Shown piece by piece: positions 1 through 8,113 of a stretch of 36,054 nucleotides of DNA; the first letter of the stretch is position 1, and each line of letters opens with the position of its first letter. The position numbers and the translations under genes are program-made. Source of the DNA: Patescibacteria group bacterium. GTDB lineage: Bacteria > Patescibacteriota > Patescibacteriia > WFTA01 > S139-112. The stretch lies in the NCBI GenBank assembly GCA_015485715.1, contig WFTA01000033.1, positions 1 through 36,054 on the forward strand, in the 5' to 3' direction. Below the pieces are notes generated by a model. It had not been told where the DNA came from. It saw nothing but the letters and a program-made list of their open reading frames with translations, and made no database searches.

Positions 1-28
1 ACTGTATATTGACCAACTTGTCAAGCTC

Positions 29-133
29 CATCCAGCTCCACTTTTCAACATTATCTGCAGATATGTTGCTTTAAATCAAATTATACACCCTATGGTTTTA
101 TAGCAAGATTTACCTCAAAAAGTGGGGCTGGGT
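29..133 (+). repeat. MITE-like element, copy 1
   Basis: This is a non-coding element of about 105 bp with imperfect terminal inverted repeats; the right end AAAAGTGGGGCTGGGTT (117-133) is the reverse complement of the left end seen in better copies. The interior has a near-palindrome around CTGCAG (about 47-68). The same element recurs at 20531-20646, 27724-27830 and 30260-30367. Copies 1 and 4 share one orientation and copies 2 and 3 the other. The left end of this copy is degenerate. No coding capacity is visible. Confidence 0.8.
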
Positions 134-289
134 TGAATTTGACATTTGAGCTTTGGAATTTGGCATTTATTAGATTGGGTTATTGGGAAATTAGTTAGAG
201 TAATCAGGAATTTTTTAATTGGTTTAAAAATTAGAACATTTAAAATTGTTTATAAAATTAAAAATTACAAAATTAAAAATTATCATTGT
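134..289. repeat. AT-rich degenerate spacer repeat
   Basis: Low-complexity spacer holding a second repeat family (TTTGGAATTTGGCATTTAT, then AGATTGGGTTATTGG). Close relatives occur at about 18730-18790 and, inverted, at about 23980-24105. It ends in runs of AAAATTA words that also occur near 18875, 25600 and 26650. An open frame crosses it from 146, but that part only translates repeat DNA, so the downstream gene was started at 290. Confidence 0.6.
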
Positions 290-469
290 ATGTCTAAAAT
301 AACAAAAGATCTTTTAGAGCAACTGCTAAGAGAAGCAGAAGAAAAGTATAAAGACGAATCTCCAGATACTTCATGGATTGAGTATTATGCAGAATATATC
401 TATAAAAACTTGTGTGAAGATGATGATGGAGGATGTTGCGGCGGAGGATGTTGCGGCGGGCAGGATTAA
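290..469 (+). CDS. Small protein with CCGG-repeat tail
   Basis: I do not recognise this 59-residue protein. It has an acidic, probably helical N-terminal part (MSKITKDLLEQLLREAEEKY) and a C-terminal tail with two CCGG-type blocks separated by one Gly. Four closely spaced cysteines suggest metal binding or a redox or modification site, which is inference only. The frame is open from 146, but residues before the ATG at 290 come from a dispersed repeat, so 290 is the better start. A second cysteine-rich mini-gene follows at 524. Confidence 0.5.
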   Translation: MSKITKDLLEQLLREAEEKYKDESPDTSWIEYYAEYIYKNLCEDDDGGCCGGGCCGGQD

Positions 470-523
470 ATTTCTAATGAATAAAAGGTCATTTTAATTA
501 TATGAAATTAAGATAAGAACTAT

Positions 524-697
524 ATGGCGCATTATTTTTGTCCATATTGCGGCGGCGTTTCTGATGAACCAAAAAATTGTGAGATGGACGGATGCGAAGG
601 ACAGGGAACACCTTTACAGGAGTGCAATTGCTCTGATCCTGCATCACATAGCGCACCTGTATCTGATCAGAATGATGATCTTAACCAAGATCTCTAA
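524..697 (+). CDS. Small zinc-ribbon-like protein
   Basis: A 57-residue frame starting MAHYFCPYCGG. Cysteines fall at about residues 6, 9, 19, 24, 34 and 36; the opening CxxC followed by GG resembles a zinc-ribbon knuckle. The last 20 residues are polar and rich in Asp. No family can be named. A coding reading is supported by the patterned Cys pairs, an AUG start and the position between another Cys-rich mini-gene (290-469) and the secD promoter. The partner binding site, if any, is unknown. Confidence 0.5.
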   Translation: MAHYFCPYCGGVSDEPKNCEMDGCEGQGTPLQECNCSDPASHSAPVSDQNDDLNQDL

Positions 698-769
698 AGA
701 TAATGAATGTAAATAAAAATAAGATGAAGGTATAATCTCTTGGAAATGTGAGAGATGTGTGTTTTATTT

Positions 770-798
770 TTGACAATAAAAAAAACTTTTGATAATAT
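770..798 (+). promoter_or_regulatory. Promoter of the secD operon
   Basis: Consensus -35 TTGACA (770-775) precedes GATAAT (791-796, 15-bp spacer) or TAATAT (793-798, 17-bp spacer). The secD ATG at 808 lies only 9-11 bp after the -10 box, so transcription probably starts within a few bases of the AUG and the mRNA is leaderless or nearly so. No Shine-Dalgarno sequence is present. Confidence 0.65.
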
Positions 799-807
799 TA
801 TCCCTGT

Positions 808-2469
808 ATGACAACAAAGAAGAAAAATATAAGTCTTTTTATTTTTATATTAATAGTTGCAATAATTGCTGCTTTTTTTGATTTTGGTGTTCCAGACAAT
901 TTTCCAGCAGCCAATATACTAAATGCACGGGAGTATAAGCTGGGACTTGATCTTAAAGGAGGTGCACATTTGGTATATGAAGCTGATATGTCTGATATTC
1001 CGGCCCGGGATAGAGATTCCCTTATTCAAGGTGTAAGAGATGTTATAGAAAGAAGGGTGAATGCCATAGGTATATCTGAGCCTGTGGTACAGACTAACAA
1101 AACAACCAATGGAAATTACAGGATTATAGTAGAGTTGGCAGGGGTTTTTGATGTTAATGAAGCAATTCAGATGATAGGAGAAACTCCTCTTTTAGAATTC
1201 AAAGAGCTTGATGAAAGCGCTCCACAAAGTACTCAAATAGATAATGAAAAAGAAGAGGAAATCAGAAAAAAGGCTGAGGAAGTACTTCAAAGAGCATTAA
1301 ACGGTGAAGATTTTGCTGCACTTGCTGAAGAGTTTTCAGAAGATCCCGGATCTCGTGATAAAGGAGGAGATTTAGGATTTGTATCCAGAGGTGTTTTTGT
1401 GGAGGAATTTGACAATGTTCTGTTTAATGAGGATTTTAAAGAGGGAGAAGTCTGGCCTGAATTGGTAAAAAGTCCTTTTGGCTGGCATATTATAAAAAAG
1501 GAGAATGAAAGGACAGAAAACGGAGAAAAGCAGATTAGAGCCAGACATATACTTTTTTCAACTGCGTCTGCTGCTCAACAGACTGTTGAGTGGAAAGATA
1601 CAGAACTTACAGGAAGGTATTTAAAGAGAGCAGAGGTATTGTTTAACCCGGCAACTGGAGAGCCTGAGGTTGGAGTTGAGTTTAATAAGGAAGGCAGAGA
1701 ACTTTTTAAGGAGATTACAGCCAGAAATATAGGCAAGCCTGTTGCTATATTTTTGGATGGTCAAATCATATCCACACCTGTAGTTCAGCAGGAGATTACA
1801 GGAGGAAGAGCAGTGATAACTGGTCAGTTTACAGTCAAAGAGGCTCAAAAACTGGCGCAGAGACTTAATGCAGGAGCTCTTCCTGTGCCAATTACGCTTA
1901 TCAGTCAGCAGACTGTTGGAGCATCTCTCGGGCAAGATGCGCTTTCTAAAAGCATAAAAGCAGGTATTTTGGGTCTTATTGTTGTCTCTTTGTTTATGAT
2001 TTTATTCTATAGATTGCCGGGTGTGATATCTGTGATTGTTCTTGCTATTTACTCTGTTCTTTTACTTGCTGTGTTTAAGCTTATAGGAATCACGCTCACA
2101 CTGGCAGGAGTTGCAGGTTTTATTCTTTCTCTTGGACTGGCTGTAGATGCTAATGTGCTCATTTTTGAGCGTATGAAGGAAGAGCTTAGAGATGGTAAGT
2201 CGTTTGATGTAGCAGTAGAAGACGGATTCAAAAGGGCATGGACATCTATTCGTGATTCCAATGTATCATCTATTTTAACAGCATTGATTTTATACTGGTT
2301 TGGTACATCTTTGATAAAAGGTTTTGCCATAACCCTCACACTTGGAATACTTTTGTCTATGTTCTCTGCAATAGTTATCACCAGAATGATATTGAGATTT
2401 GTACCTCATCAGGATAAGATGATGTGGTTTTATGGAGTTTCCAAAAAATCAATTAAGAGTATAGAATAA
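808..2469 (+). CDS. secD: SecD with inserted parvulin-like segment
   Basis: Inner-membrane subunit of the SecDF complex, which uses ion flow to help the Sec translocon release exported proteins. Seen: an N-terminal membrane helix (about 9-24), the DLKGG motif (48-52), the P1 head, and six-helix membrane domain hallmarks including GLAVDANVLIFER (443-455). Between P1 segments, residues about 150-230 read as a parvulin/PpiC isomerase: the GEDFAALAEEFSEDPGS stretch, then GGDLG, FVEEFD and PFGWHIIK. An ARHILF strand, normally first in that fold, comes after it (245-250), before SecD sequence resumes at TELTG. At 553 residues it is longer than SecD proteins without an insert. secF follows after one base. 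Confidence 0.95.
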   Translation: MTTKKKNISLFIFILIVAIIAAFFDFGVPDNFPAANILNAREYKLGLDLKGGAHLVYEADMSDIPARDRDSLIQGVRDVIERRVNAIGISEPVVQTNKTTNGNYRIIVELAGVFDVNEAIQMIGETPLLEFKELDESAPQSTQIDNEKEEEIRKKAEEVLQRALNGEDFAALAEEFSEDPGSRDKGGDLGFVSRGVFVEEFDNVLFNEDFKEGEVWPELVKSPFGWHIIKKENERTENGEKQIRARHILFSTASAAQQTVEWKDTELTGRYLKRAEVLFNPATGEPEVGVEFNKEGRELFKEITARNIGKPVAIFLDGQIISTPVVQQEITGGRAVITGQFTVKEAQKLAQRLNAGALPVPITLISQQTVGASLGQDALSKSIKAGILGLIVVSLFMILFYRLPGVISVIVLAIYSVLLLAVFKLIGITLTLAGVAGFILSLGLAVDANVLIFERMKEELRDGKSFDVAVEDGFKRAWTSIRDSNVSSILTALILYWFGTSLIKGFAITLTLGILLSMFSAIVITRMILRFVPHQDKMMWFYGVSKKSIKSIE

Positions 2470-2470
2470 T

Positions 2471-3397
2471 ATGGCTGAATTAAAGATAATCCAAAAAAGA
2501 AAATGGTATCTGGCAATTTCTTCTTTATTGATTATTGCAAGTTTTGTGATGATAGCTCTATATGGGTTGAATTTTGGAATAGATTTTACCGGAGGGTCAC
2601 TGCTGGAGATAAAGATAGAGTCATCACAGCAAATAAGTCAGGATATGATAAAGTCGTATTTCAAATCTGATGAATTAAATGTCAGAGAGTATAAGCTTCA
2701 GCAGGTAGATACAAACAGGTTTATAATCAGGACAGAAAGTCTTACAGAAGAGGAACACCAGAAGCTGCTTGACATTCTTTCCTCAAAAGTGGCATCTGAT
2801 ATTGAAGGAGCAGAAGTCCAGCAGATTAGATTTGAATCTGTGGGGCCTGTGATTGGACAGGAACTTAAAAGAAAGGCAGGTATTGCACTTTTGATCGCAT
2901 CAGTGGTTATTATTTTATATATAGCTTTTTCATTTCGAAAAGTATCCAAACCTGTTGCTTCATGGAAGTATGGTCTGGGCGCTATTGTAGCTCTTGTTCA
3001 TGATGTATTTATTACAGTTGGCATATATACTTTGATTTCGCACTTCACTGATTTTAAAATAGATTCTCTCTTTATTACAGCACTTCTTGTAATACTTGGT
3101 TACTCGGTAAACGATACCATAGTGGTATATGACAGAATAAGGGAGAATCTTCTTAAAGAGACAGAATATGATTTTGAGGATTTGATAAACAAGAGTGTAA
3201 ATCAGACTCTTGTCAGATCTGTGAATACATCATTGTCCACGCTTTTGGTATTGATCGCAATGTATTTGTTCGGAAGCGAGATTTTGCAGGGATTTGTTTT
3301 GGCTTTGATTATAGGTATTGCTATAGGTACGTATTCATCAATATTTATTGCCAGCCCTTTGATATATATATTTGCTGGCAAACAAAAAGTCTCATAG
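2471..3397 (+). CDS. secF: Protein translocase subunit SecF
   Basis: Partner of SecD in the export motor. The 308-residue protein starts with a membrane helix (about 14-33), has the family motif GIDFTGGS in the first periplasmic loop, FESVGPVIGQEL before helix 2, and the conserved VNDTIVVYDRIREN segment in the membrane domain. It ends with two hydrophobic helices. Length fits the family. It starts one base after the secD stop and is probably translationally coupled. The rlpA-like gene begins two bases downstream. Confidence 0.96.
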   Translation: MAELKIIQKRKWYLAISSLLIIASFVMIALYGLNFGIDFTGGSLLEIKIESSQQISQDMIKSYFKSDELNVREYKLQQVDTNRFIIRTESLTEEEHQKLLDILSSKVASDIEGAEVQQIRFESVGPVIGQELKRKAGIALLIASVVIILYIAFSFRKVSKPVASWKYGLGAIVALVHDVFITVGIYTLISHFTDFKIDSLFITALLVILGYSVNDTIVVYDRIRENLLKETEYDFEDLINKSVNQTLVRSVNTSLSTLLVLIAMYLFGSEILQGFVLALIIGIAIGTYSSIFIASPLIYIFAGKQKVS

Positions 3398-3398
3398 T

Positions 3399-4241
3399 AT
3401 GAAAAGTTTTTTTATTGTTTTATTTATTGCTATATTTTCAGGCTGGGGCCTACAGCAAGTCTATGCAGGTCAGGATGAGGCAAGGAATTTAGACAGGCTT
3501 TATATTGATGAGGCTACTATATCAAGAGGATATACATTATCTACAGATGAAGGCAATTTTAAGGTGGGAGTAATTCCGTATGCAATATCAGATCCTGTAT
3601 TGGTGGTTGCCAAGGAAATTCCTGCTTCACATTTTCCGGAAAAGTCCACTCAAGGGAAGGTAAGTCTTATATATGAATATGATATCAGAAAAATAAAGGA
3701 CAACCTTCAGGGAGTAAAGAAAAAGGCATCTGATATATCTATGCAGGATACTGAAAGTCTTGGAGCCTTGGAGAAGCCTATATATGTAGCCTTGAAGTAT
3801 GATTCAGACACACTTAATAAAAAAGTTGTACATTTTTGGAATAAGCCAACTCAAAGCTGGATTCCACTTCCATCAAGTACAGATTTTAAAAACAAGCTTG
3901 CCAGGGCTGTAATACACCTTCCTTATGCCAGGCTTGCTGTGTTTGAGGATGATAATGTCTATGAAGGTGCAGCCAGTTGGTATGCTTATAAAAATTGCCT
4001 ATGTGCGGCCTCTACCATTTACCCTAAAGGAAGTTTTGTGAGAGTAACCAATATACATCCAACAAGCGGGAAAATAGGCAAGAGTATAATTGTAAGAATA
4101 AACGACTATGGTCCTGACCCTAATATCCATCCTGATAGGGTAATAGACCTTGATAAAGTTGCCTTTTCTGAACTTGCTGTGTCTTTGGGAAGCGGACTTA
4201 TGATGGTGAGGGTTGAGGAGGTTGAACATACGCCTCATTAA
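3399..4241 (+). CDS. RlpA-like secreted DPBB protein
   Basis: Exported protein whose C-terminal third (about 190-280) is a double-psi beta-barrel of the RlpA type: GAASWYAYK, VRVTNIHP, VRINDYGPDP and RVIDLDKVAF all align with RlpA signatures. RlpA proteins act on peptidoglycan as lytic transglycosylases or bind denuded glycan. The usual segment after ASWYG that supplies the catalytic Glu and His (TANGE-like) is replaced by NCLCAAST, so enzyme activity is doubtful. The N-terminal signal (MKSFFIVLFIAIFSGWG, cleavage near YAG) supports the ATG at 3399 rather than an upstream ATG inside secF. The middle domain is unrecognised. Confidence 0.8.
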   Translation: MKSFFIVLFIAIFSGWGLQQVYAGQDEARNLDRLYIDEATISRGYTLSTDEGNFKVGVIPYAISDPVLVVAKEIPASHFPEKSTQGKVSLIYEYDIRKIKDNLQGVKKKASDISMQDTESLGALEKPIYVALKYDSDTLNKKVVHFWNKPTQSWIPLPSSTDFKNKLARAVIHLPYARLAVFEDDNVYEGAASWYAYKNCLCAASTIYPKGSFVRVTNIHPTSGKIGKSIIVRINDYGPDPNIHPDRVIDLDKVAFSELAVSLGSGLMMVRVEEVEHTPH

Positions 4242-4250
4242 AGATTTTGT

Positions 4251-5468
4251 ATGAAAAAAGCGCTTGCAAGTGTTTTGAAAATTCTATCCAGACTTGTCCT
4301 GAAAGTACACAGACCCTATGTAGTGGCAGTAACAGGGTCTTATGGAAAAACCACTACAAAAGATTTTATTTACGAAATATTGAAGGAAAAATATTTTGTC
4401 TGGAGAAGTGAGGGTAATCTAAATACAGAGCTTGGACTTCCTTTGGCTATTGCTGGCGTGAGAGTGTTTCCTGAAAAAAAAATTTTTAAGTGGATTTTTA
4501 CTCTTGCAAGGTTTATTTACTTTCTTCTGCCTTTTATATCCTACCCTAAGTATCTTGTGCTTGAAATGGGAGCTGATAAACCGGGAGATATATCTTATTT
4601 GTTGAGTATTGCACAACCTAAAATATCGGTTATCACTGCTGTTGGACCCACACATCTTCATCTTTTTGGATCTGTAGAAAATGTGCTTAAGGAAAAAGTC
4701 AAGCTTATTTATGCCCTGCCCCCAGAAGGCGTAGCTGTTATCAATAAAGACAGTTATGTCTTGTATGATTTTATTACTAAAACAGATCGACATTATCTGA
4801 CATACAGTACAGCTTCAAGCGATGCAAATATATATGCAGATAATATAGAATTTATAGTAAATACCTCAGATGAAAATATAGGAGGCACTAAATTTGATGT
4901 ATGTTTTCAGGAAAAGAGAAAAAAAATATATTTAAAAGGAGTTGTGGGTATTGGATACATATATGCAAGTTTGGCTGCCATTGGTGTGGCTTTGCATTGT
5001 GGATTTACATTTGATGAGTGCGCAAACCTGCTTTCAAAAAGAGAGATAATGGTCAAGGACAGAATGATCTTGAAAAAATACATAAAAGGTAGTATCATTA
5101 TTAATGATGTTTACAATTCGTCTCCAGATGCTCTAAGGTCAGCACTTAGTATATTATCCAGTATTAAGTGGCAAGGCAGAAAAATAGCGGTCCTTGGAGA
5201 TATGCTGGAGCTTGGTGTACATTCACAAAAATATCATATAGAAGCAGGAAAGCACGCAGCAGATGTGTGCGATATGGTGATAGGTATTGGTGAGGAGGCA
5301 AAGATGCTGGTTGATGAAGCTGGTAAAAAACTGGGTGAGGAAAAGGTAAAATGGTTTCCCAAAGAGGATTTGGAGGGACTAAAACAATATTTGTATCAGG
5401 TAATTGCAGAAGATGATCTGGTATTGATGAAAGCATCACGGGGAATACATTTGGAGAGGATAATATGA
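4251..5468 (+). CDS. MurF-like Mur ligase, short N-terminus
   Basis: ATP-dependent amide ligase of the Mur family, closest to MurF, which adds D-Ala-D-Ala to the UDP-MurNAc peptide in the cytoplasm. Seen: the ATP loop GSYGKTTT at residues 29-36, EGNLNTELGLPL, LEMGADKPGDI, GPTHLHLFGS, the MurF-type NDVYNSSPDALRSAL, and VLGDMLELG. At 405 residues it is shorter than standard MurF because the N-terminal UDP-substrate domain of about 80 residues is missing; the P-loop comes almost at once after a short basic, hydrophobic segment. Substrate choice may therefore differ. It lies 9 bp after the rlpA-like gene in the same operon and ends in TGA. Confidence 0.8.
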   Translation: MKKALASVLKILSRLVLKVHRPYVVAVTGSYGKTTTKDFIYEILKEKYFVWRSEGNLNTELGLPLAIAGVRVFPEKKIFKWIFTLARFIYFLLPFISYPKYLVLEMGADKPGDISYLLSIAQPKISVITAVGPTHLHLFGSVENVLKEKVKLIYALPPEGVAVINKDSYVLYDFITKTDRHYLTYSTASSDANIYADNIEFIVNTSDENIGGTKFDVCFQEKRKKIYLKGVVGIGYIYASLAAIGVALHCGFTFDECANLLSKREIMVKDRMILKKYIKGSIIINDVYNSSPDALRSALSILSSIKWQGRKIAVLGDMLELGVHSQKYHIEAGKHAADVCDMVIGIGEEAKMLVDEAGKKLGEEKVKWFPKEDLEGLKQYLYQVIAEDDLVLMKASRGIHLERII

Positions 5469-5487
5469 TAGTAATTTTCAATTTTCA

Positions 5488-5577
5488 ACCCCAGTCATCC
5501 CAGTTATACGACCATGTCATGCGACATGGCAAGCGGGACAAGTACGACCCCAATCATACGATAGGGCAGGCGGGGTA
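5488..5577. repeat. GC-rich hairpin block after murF
   Basis: A GC-rich island in AT-rich spacer. It contains CCATGTC-ATGC-GACATGG (a 7-bp stem with a 4-base loop) and ends in ACCCC (5489-5493) and GGGGT (5572-5576), which are complementary. The opening ACCCCAGTCAT matches sequence inside the small insertion beside tRNA-Met (28051-28061), and resembles 31483-31490 beside tRNA-Ile. No T-run follows, so it is not a simple terminator. Confidence 0.55.
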
Positions 5578-5839
5578 AAATTTTCAATTAACCAATGAAT
5601 TTACAATGATTTAATATTCTAATGGTTTAAACTATAATATACTGATACTTAGTACAGTGTTTATGGTTTGATTCATTGGATAATTAAATAATTGAAAATT
5701 TTATATTAGGATTTAGGATTTATTTATAAATTGGTTTTTGGGAAATTGTTTGTAAATTGAAAATTGAAAATTTGTAAATTACCTTTGGTCATTGTTTAGA
5801 ATTTAGAGTTTCGTATTTAGGATTTTACTACTTTTTTAT
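5578..5839. other. AT-rich spacer before tRNA-Glu
   Basis: No gene is visible. It is built from degenerate ATT/TAGGATTT words. At 5799-5825 lies a 27-bp motif with the core TTTCGTATTTAGGATTT, which also occurs just upstream of tRNA-Met (27872-27898) and of the tRNA-Ile region (31427-31453), and at about 20690-20716. A promoter for the tRNA was not identified with confidence. Confidence 0.5.
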
Positions 5840-5912
5840 GCCGCGTTCGTCTAGTGGCCTAGGACGCCAGGTTCTCAGCCTGGAAACACGGGTTCGATTC
5901 CCGTACGCGGTG
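5840..5912 (+). tRNA. tRNA-Glu(CTC)
   Basis: A cloverleaf can be folded: acceptor stem GCCGCGT with ACGCGGT (one G-T pair), anticodon stem CCAGG/CCTGG around loop TTCTCAG giving anticodon CTC, and T-arm CGGGTTCGATTCCCG. The D-arm TCGTCTAGTGG is typical of tRNA-Glu. CCA is not encoded; the sequence runs straight into the next gene, whose first ATG is one base after the discriminator base. Confidence 0.95.
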
Positions 5913-5913
5913 C

Positions 5914-7974
5914 ATGGATATGAGGCGGGGAAAAAATATCCTTGATTTAAGGGCTTTAAATAAAAGCAGGAGAGGGGCTAAGCAAGATTCGTATTTTAGA
6001 TCTGTTTCGATACATAACAAAGATGATCAGACATCTTATACTAATAACCCGGGTTCTGCGATTAAAGCCCCTAAGATAAAATTCCACATTCTTAAAGGGA
6101 TTGTGGATGATTTTATTTTTTCTGTAAAAAGGCTTTTTGATTTTAAAAAAGATAAATACACCCTTAACTTGGCTCCTGTAGAGGAGAAGGATAATATTAT
6201 ATTTTACATTGTATCACAGGCTGCTAGGTATTTATTTATAATAGTTTACTATATCTTTAAGGTTGTTAAAGGTATAGTATTTTTTCCGATAGTTTTGCTT
6301 GATAATATTTTAGATTTTATTGCCAAGCTTATATATATTCTTATAAAATATATTCTGTCTTTTATTGTTTTCATATTGAAAAAGGTATTTTATTTTTTAA
6401 GAGAACTTATCTCAATATTGGATATTCAGGTACCCTATTTTTGGTATAAAAAGTTGTTTGTTTTTGCAGTTTTTTCTTTTATTCTCATCATTCCTATAAA
6501 AATGTATTATTTAAAGGACACAGTAAATAAAGTCAGAGGCGAGGTTTTAGGAATATCAATCAAAGCTTTGTCCTACACTAACATTTTATCTTATGTAGAT
6601 GATTATTTGCCGGTTTTAAATATTGCCAAGTACTTTGCAGGTATTCCTGATAAGCGCAATATTTTGCTTATTTTCCAAAACAATGCTGAGCTTAGGCCAA
6701 CAGGAGGGTTTTTAGGATCTTATGCCTATCTGTCTGTGAAAAATGCTGAGATACTTGATCTGGATATTCCGGGTGGTGGTTTTTATGATCTTAAGGGTTA
6801 TGTTTCAAGAAAGATAGAAGCTCCGCTTCCTTTTCATATATTTTCGCCATATTGGCAGGTATGGAATGCCAACTGGTTTGCTGATTTTCCCCTATCTGCT
6901 GAGAAAATAATTAAACTTTATGAGATCTCAGGAGGGGAAACAGTTGACGGTATTATAGCTATTACCCCTGATGTTGTAGAGGATATTCTCTCTCTCACAG
7001 GTCCAATAGAAGTAAAAGATGGTCTGACTATAGATAGAAATAATTTTAGGACACTTACCCAAACTGAGGTAGAGATAAATTATGACAAAGAAGAAAACAG
7101 ACCAAAAGAGTTTATTAAAGATTTATTTGTGAAGGTGGCAGAACGGCTTATAAGCCAGCTTGATGAAAAGCAGGGAAAAAAGAAGGAAGAATATATAAAA
7201 AATCTGCTATATATTATTGATAAAAATCTAAAAGAGAAAAATATTCTTGTTTATGCTTCAGATTCTGATATAGAAAAAGAAATTATAGATATTGGATGGG
7301 GAGGTGAGTTAAAGGATGTGCCTTACGGGAATTATTTGTCAGTTGTACATACAAATATAGGAGGAGGAAAATCTGATCTGGTGATTCAAAATAAAATAAG
7401 ACATATTATGAGAGTTCAGGATCAAAAGATTATATCTGAAGTATATCTTACCCGTACCCATAATGGCAAAGAAGGAGAATTATTTTACGGGACAAATAAT
7501 TTAGATTATATCAGATTTTACACTCCATTAGGTTCAAAACTTATAGAAGCATCAGGTTTTTTATCAGATGACATTTCAGACAGGTTTGAATATATAGAAG
7601 GTATCAATCTCAAAAAAGACGAGGATCTTGAATATTCTATGAAGACTGCATCAATGGATGCTAAAAGTAAGACTGAGATATATGAGGAATCAGGAAAAAC
7701 TGTTTTTGCAAACTGGCTTAGCTTGAAGCCCGGACAAAGTAAAACTGTTTATTTAAAATATGAGACTCCTCTTGGACAAGGCGAAGATTTGATGGTTTTT
7801 TACTGGCAAAAGCAGGCAGGAGATATGAATACATATATAGAAAGTGAGATATATTTAGAAGACAGTGTTAATAAAAGTTCAGTGTTCGGCGATAATGTGT
7901 TGATTAATGGAAATAAAATTATATACTCTAATGACCTTAGACAGGATAGATATGTATTTATTTCTTTGAAGTGA
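5914..7974 (+). CDS. DUF4012 membrane protein
   Basis: A 686-residue envelope protein of the DUF4012 family, common in CPR bacteria and Actinobacteria; its function is unknown. Hydrophobic segments lie at about 95-165 and 180-200, followed by a large, probably extracellular domain. The family signature is NAELRPTGGFLGSYA, then a WQVWNANWFADFP segment and TVDGIIAITPDVVEDIL. It starts one base after tRNA-Glu (ATG at 5914, or in-frame ATG at 5920), leaving no room for a ribosome-binding site; if co-transcribed, tRNA 3' processing would release a leaderless mRNA. It ends in TGA. It is followed by the FN3, PKD and sortase genes, suggesting a role in cell-surface assembly. Confidence 0.88.
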   Translation: MDMRRGKNILDLRALNKSRRGAKQDSYFRSVSIHNKDDQTSYTNNPGSAIKAPKIKFHILKGIVDDFIFSVKRLFDFKKDKYTLNLAPVEEKDNIIFYIVSQAARYLFIIVYYIFKVVKGIVFFPIVLLDNILDFIAKLIYILIKYILSFIVFILKKVFYFLRELISILDIQVPYFWYKKLFVFAVFSFILIIPIKMYYLKDTVNKVRGEVLGISIKALSYTNILSYVDDYLPVLNIAKYFAGIPDKRNILLIFQNNAELRPTGGFLGSYAYLSVKNAEILDLDIPGGGFYDLKGYVSRKIEAPLPFHIFSPYWQVWNANWFADFPLSAEKIIKLYEISGGETVDGIIAITPDVVEDILSLTGPIEVKDGLTIDRNNFRTLTQTEVEINYDKEENRPKEFIKDLFVKVAERLISQLDEKQGKKKEEYIKNLLYIIDKNLKEKNILVYASDSDIEKEIIDIGWGGELKDVPYGNYLSVVHTNIGGGKSDLVIQNKIRHIMRVQDQKIISEVYLTRTHNGKEGELFYGTNNLDYIRFYTPLGSKLIEASGFLSDDISDRFEYIEGINLKKDEDLEYSMKTASMDAKSKTEIYEESGKTVFANWLSLKPGQSKTVYLKYETPLGQGEDLMVFYWQKQAGDMNTYIESEIYLEDSVNKSSVFGDNVLINGNKIIYSNDLRQDRYVFISLK

Positions 7975-8031
7975 TTTTTAGCTAAAATAAGATAAAAAAT
8001 ATCCTTATATACAAATTAGACAAAGGGACTC

Positions 8032-8063
8032 TTGACAAAATCTCTTTTTTTTGCTTTTATTAT
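8032..8063 (+). promoter_or_regulatory. Promoter of the FN3 gene
   Basis: A perfect TTGACA (8032-8037) is followed by TTTTAT (8055-8060, 17-bp spacer) or TATTAT (8058-8063, 20-bp spacer). It lies in the only long spacer of the surface locus and would drive the FN3, PKD and sortase genes. Confidence 0.5.
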
Positions 8064-8076
8064 ATGTCAATTAAAA

Positions 8077-8113
8077 CTCCCTTTGTTTATTTTATTTTAA
8101 GAAAAAAGGGGAG
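8077..8113 (+). promoter_or_regulatory. Hairpin that may mask the FN3 RBS
   Basis: CTCCCTTT (8077-8084) can pair with the purine-rich Shine-Dalgarno segment AAAGGGGAG (8105-8113) with one bulged G. The pairing would hide one of the few strong ribosome-binding sites in the window. An outer partner, CAAAGGGA (8021-8028), could pair with the same pyrimidine arm if transcription began upstream of it. Confidence 0.35.

Noticed and set aside
146..289. N-terminal extension of the first small gene from ATG 146
   Set aside because: The segment translates a dispersed AT-rich repeat found also near 18730 and 24000; ATG 290 begins sequence with coding character.
1621..1935. Opposite-strand frames inside secD and many other genes
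   Set aside because: They lie within well-recognised genes on the other strand and show no family features.
5466..7974. TGA recoding as in some CPR groups
   Set aside because: TGA is the natural stop of the murF-like and DUF4012 genes, and no internal TGA interrupts the clear genes.
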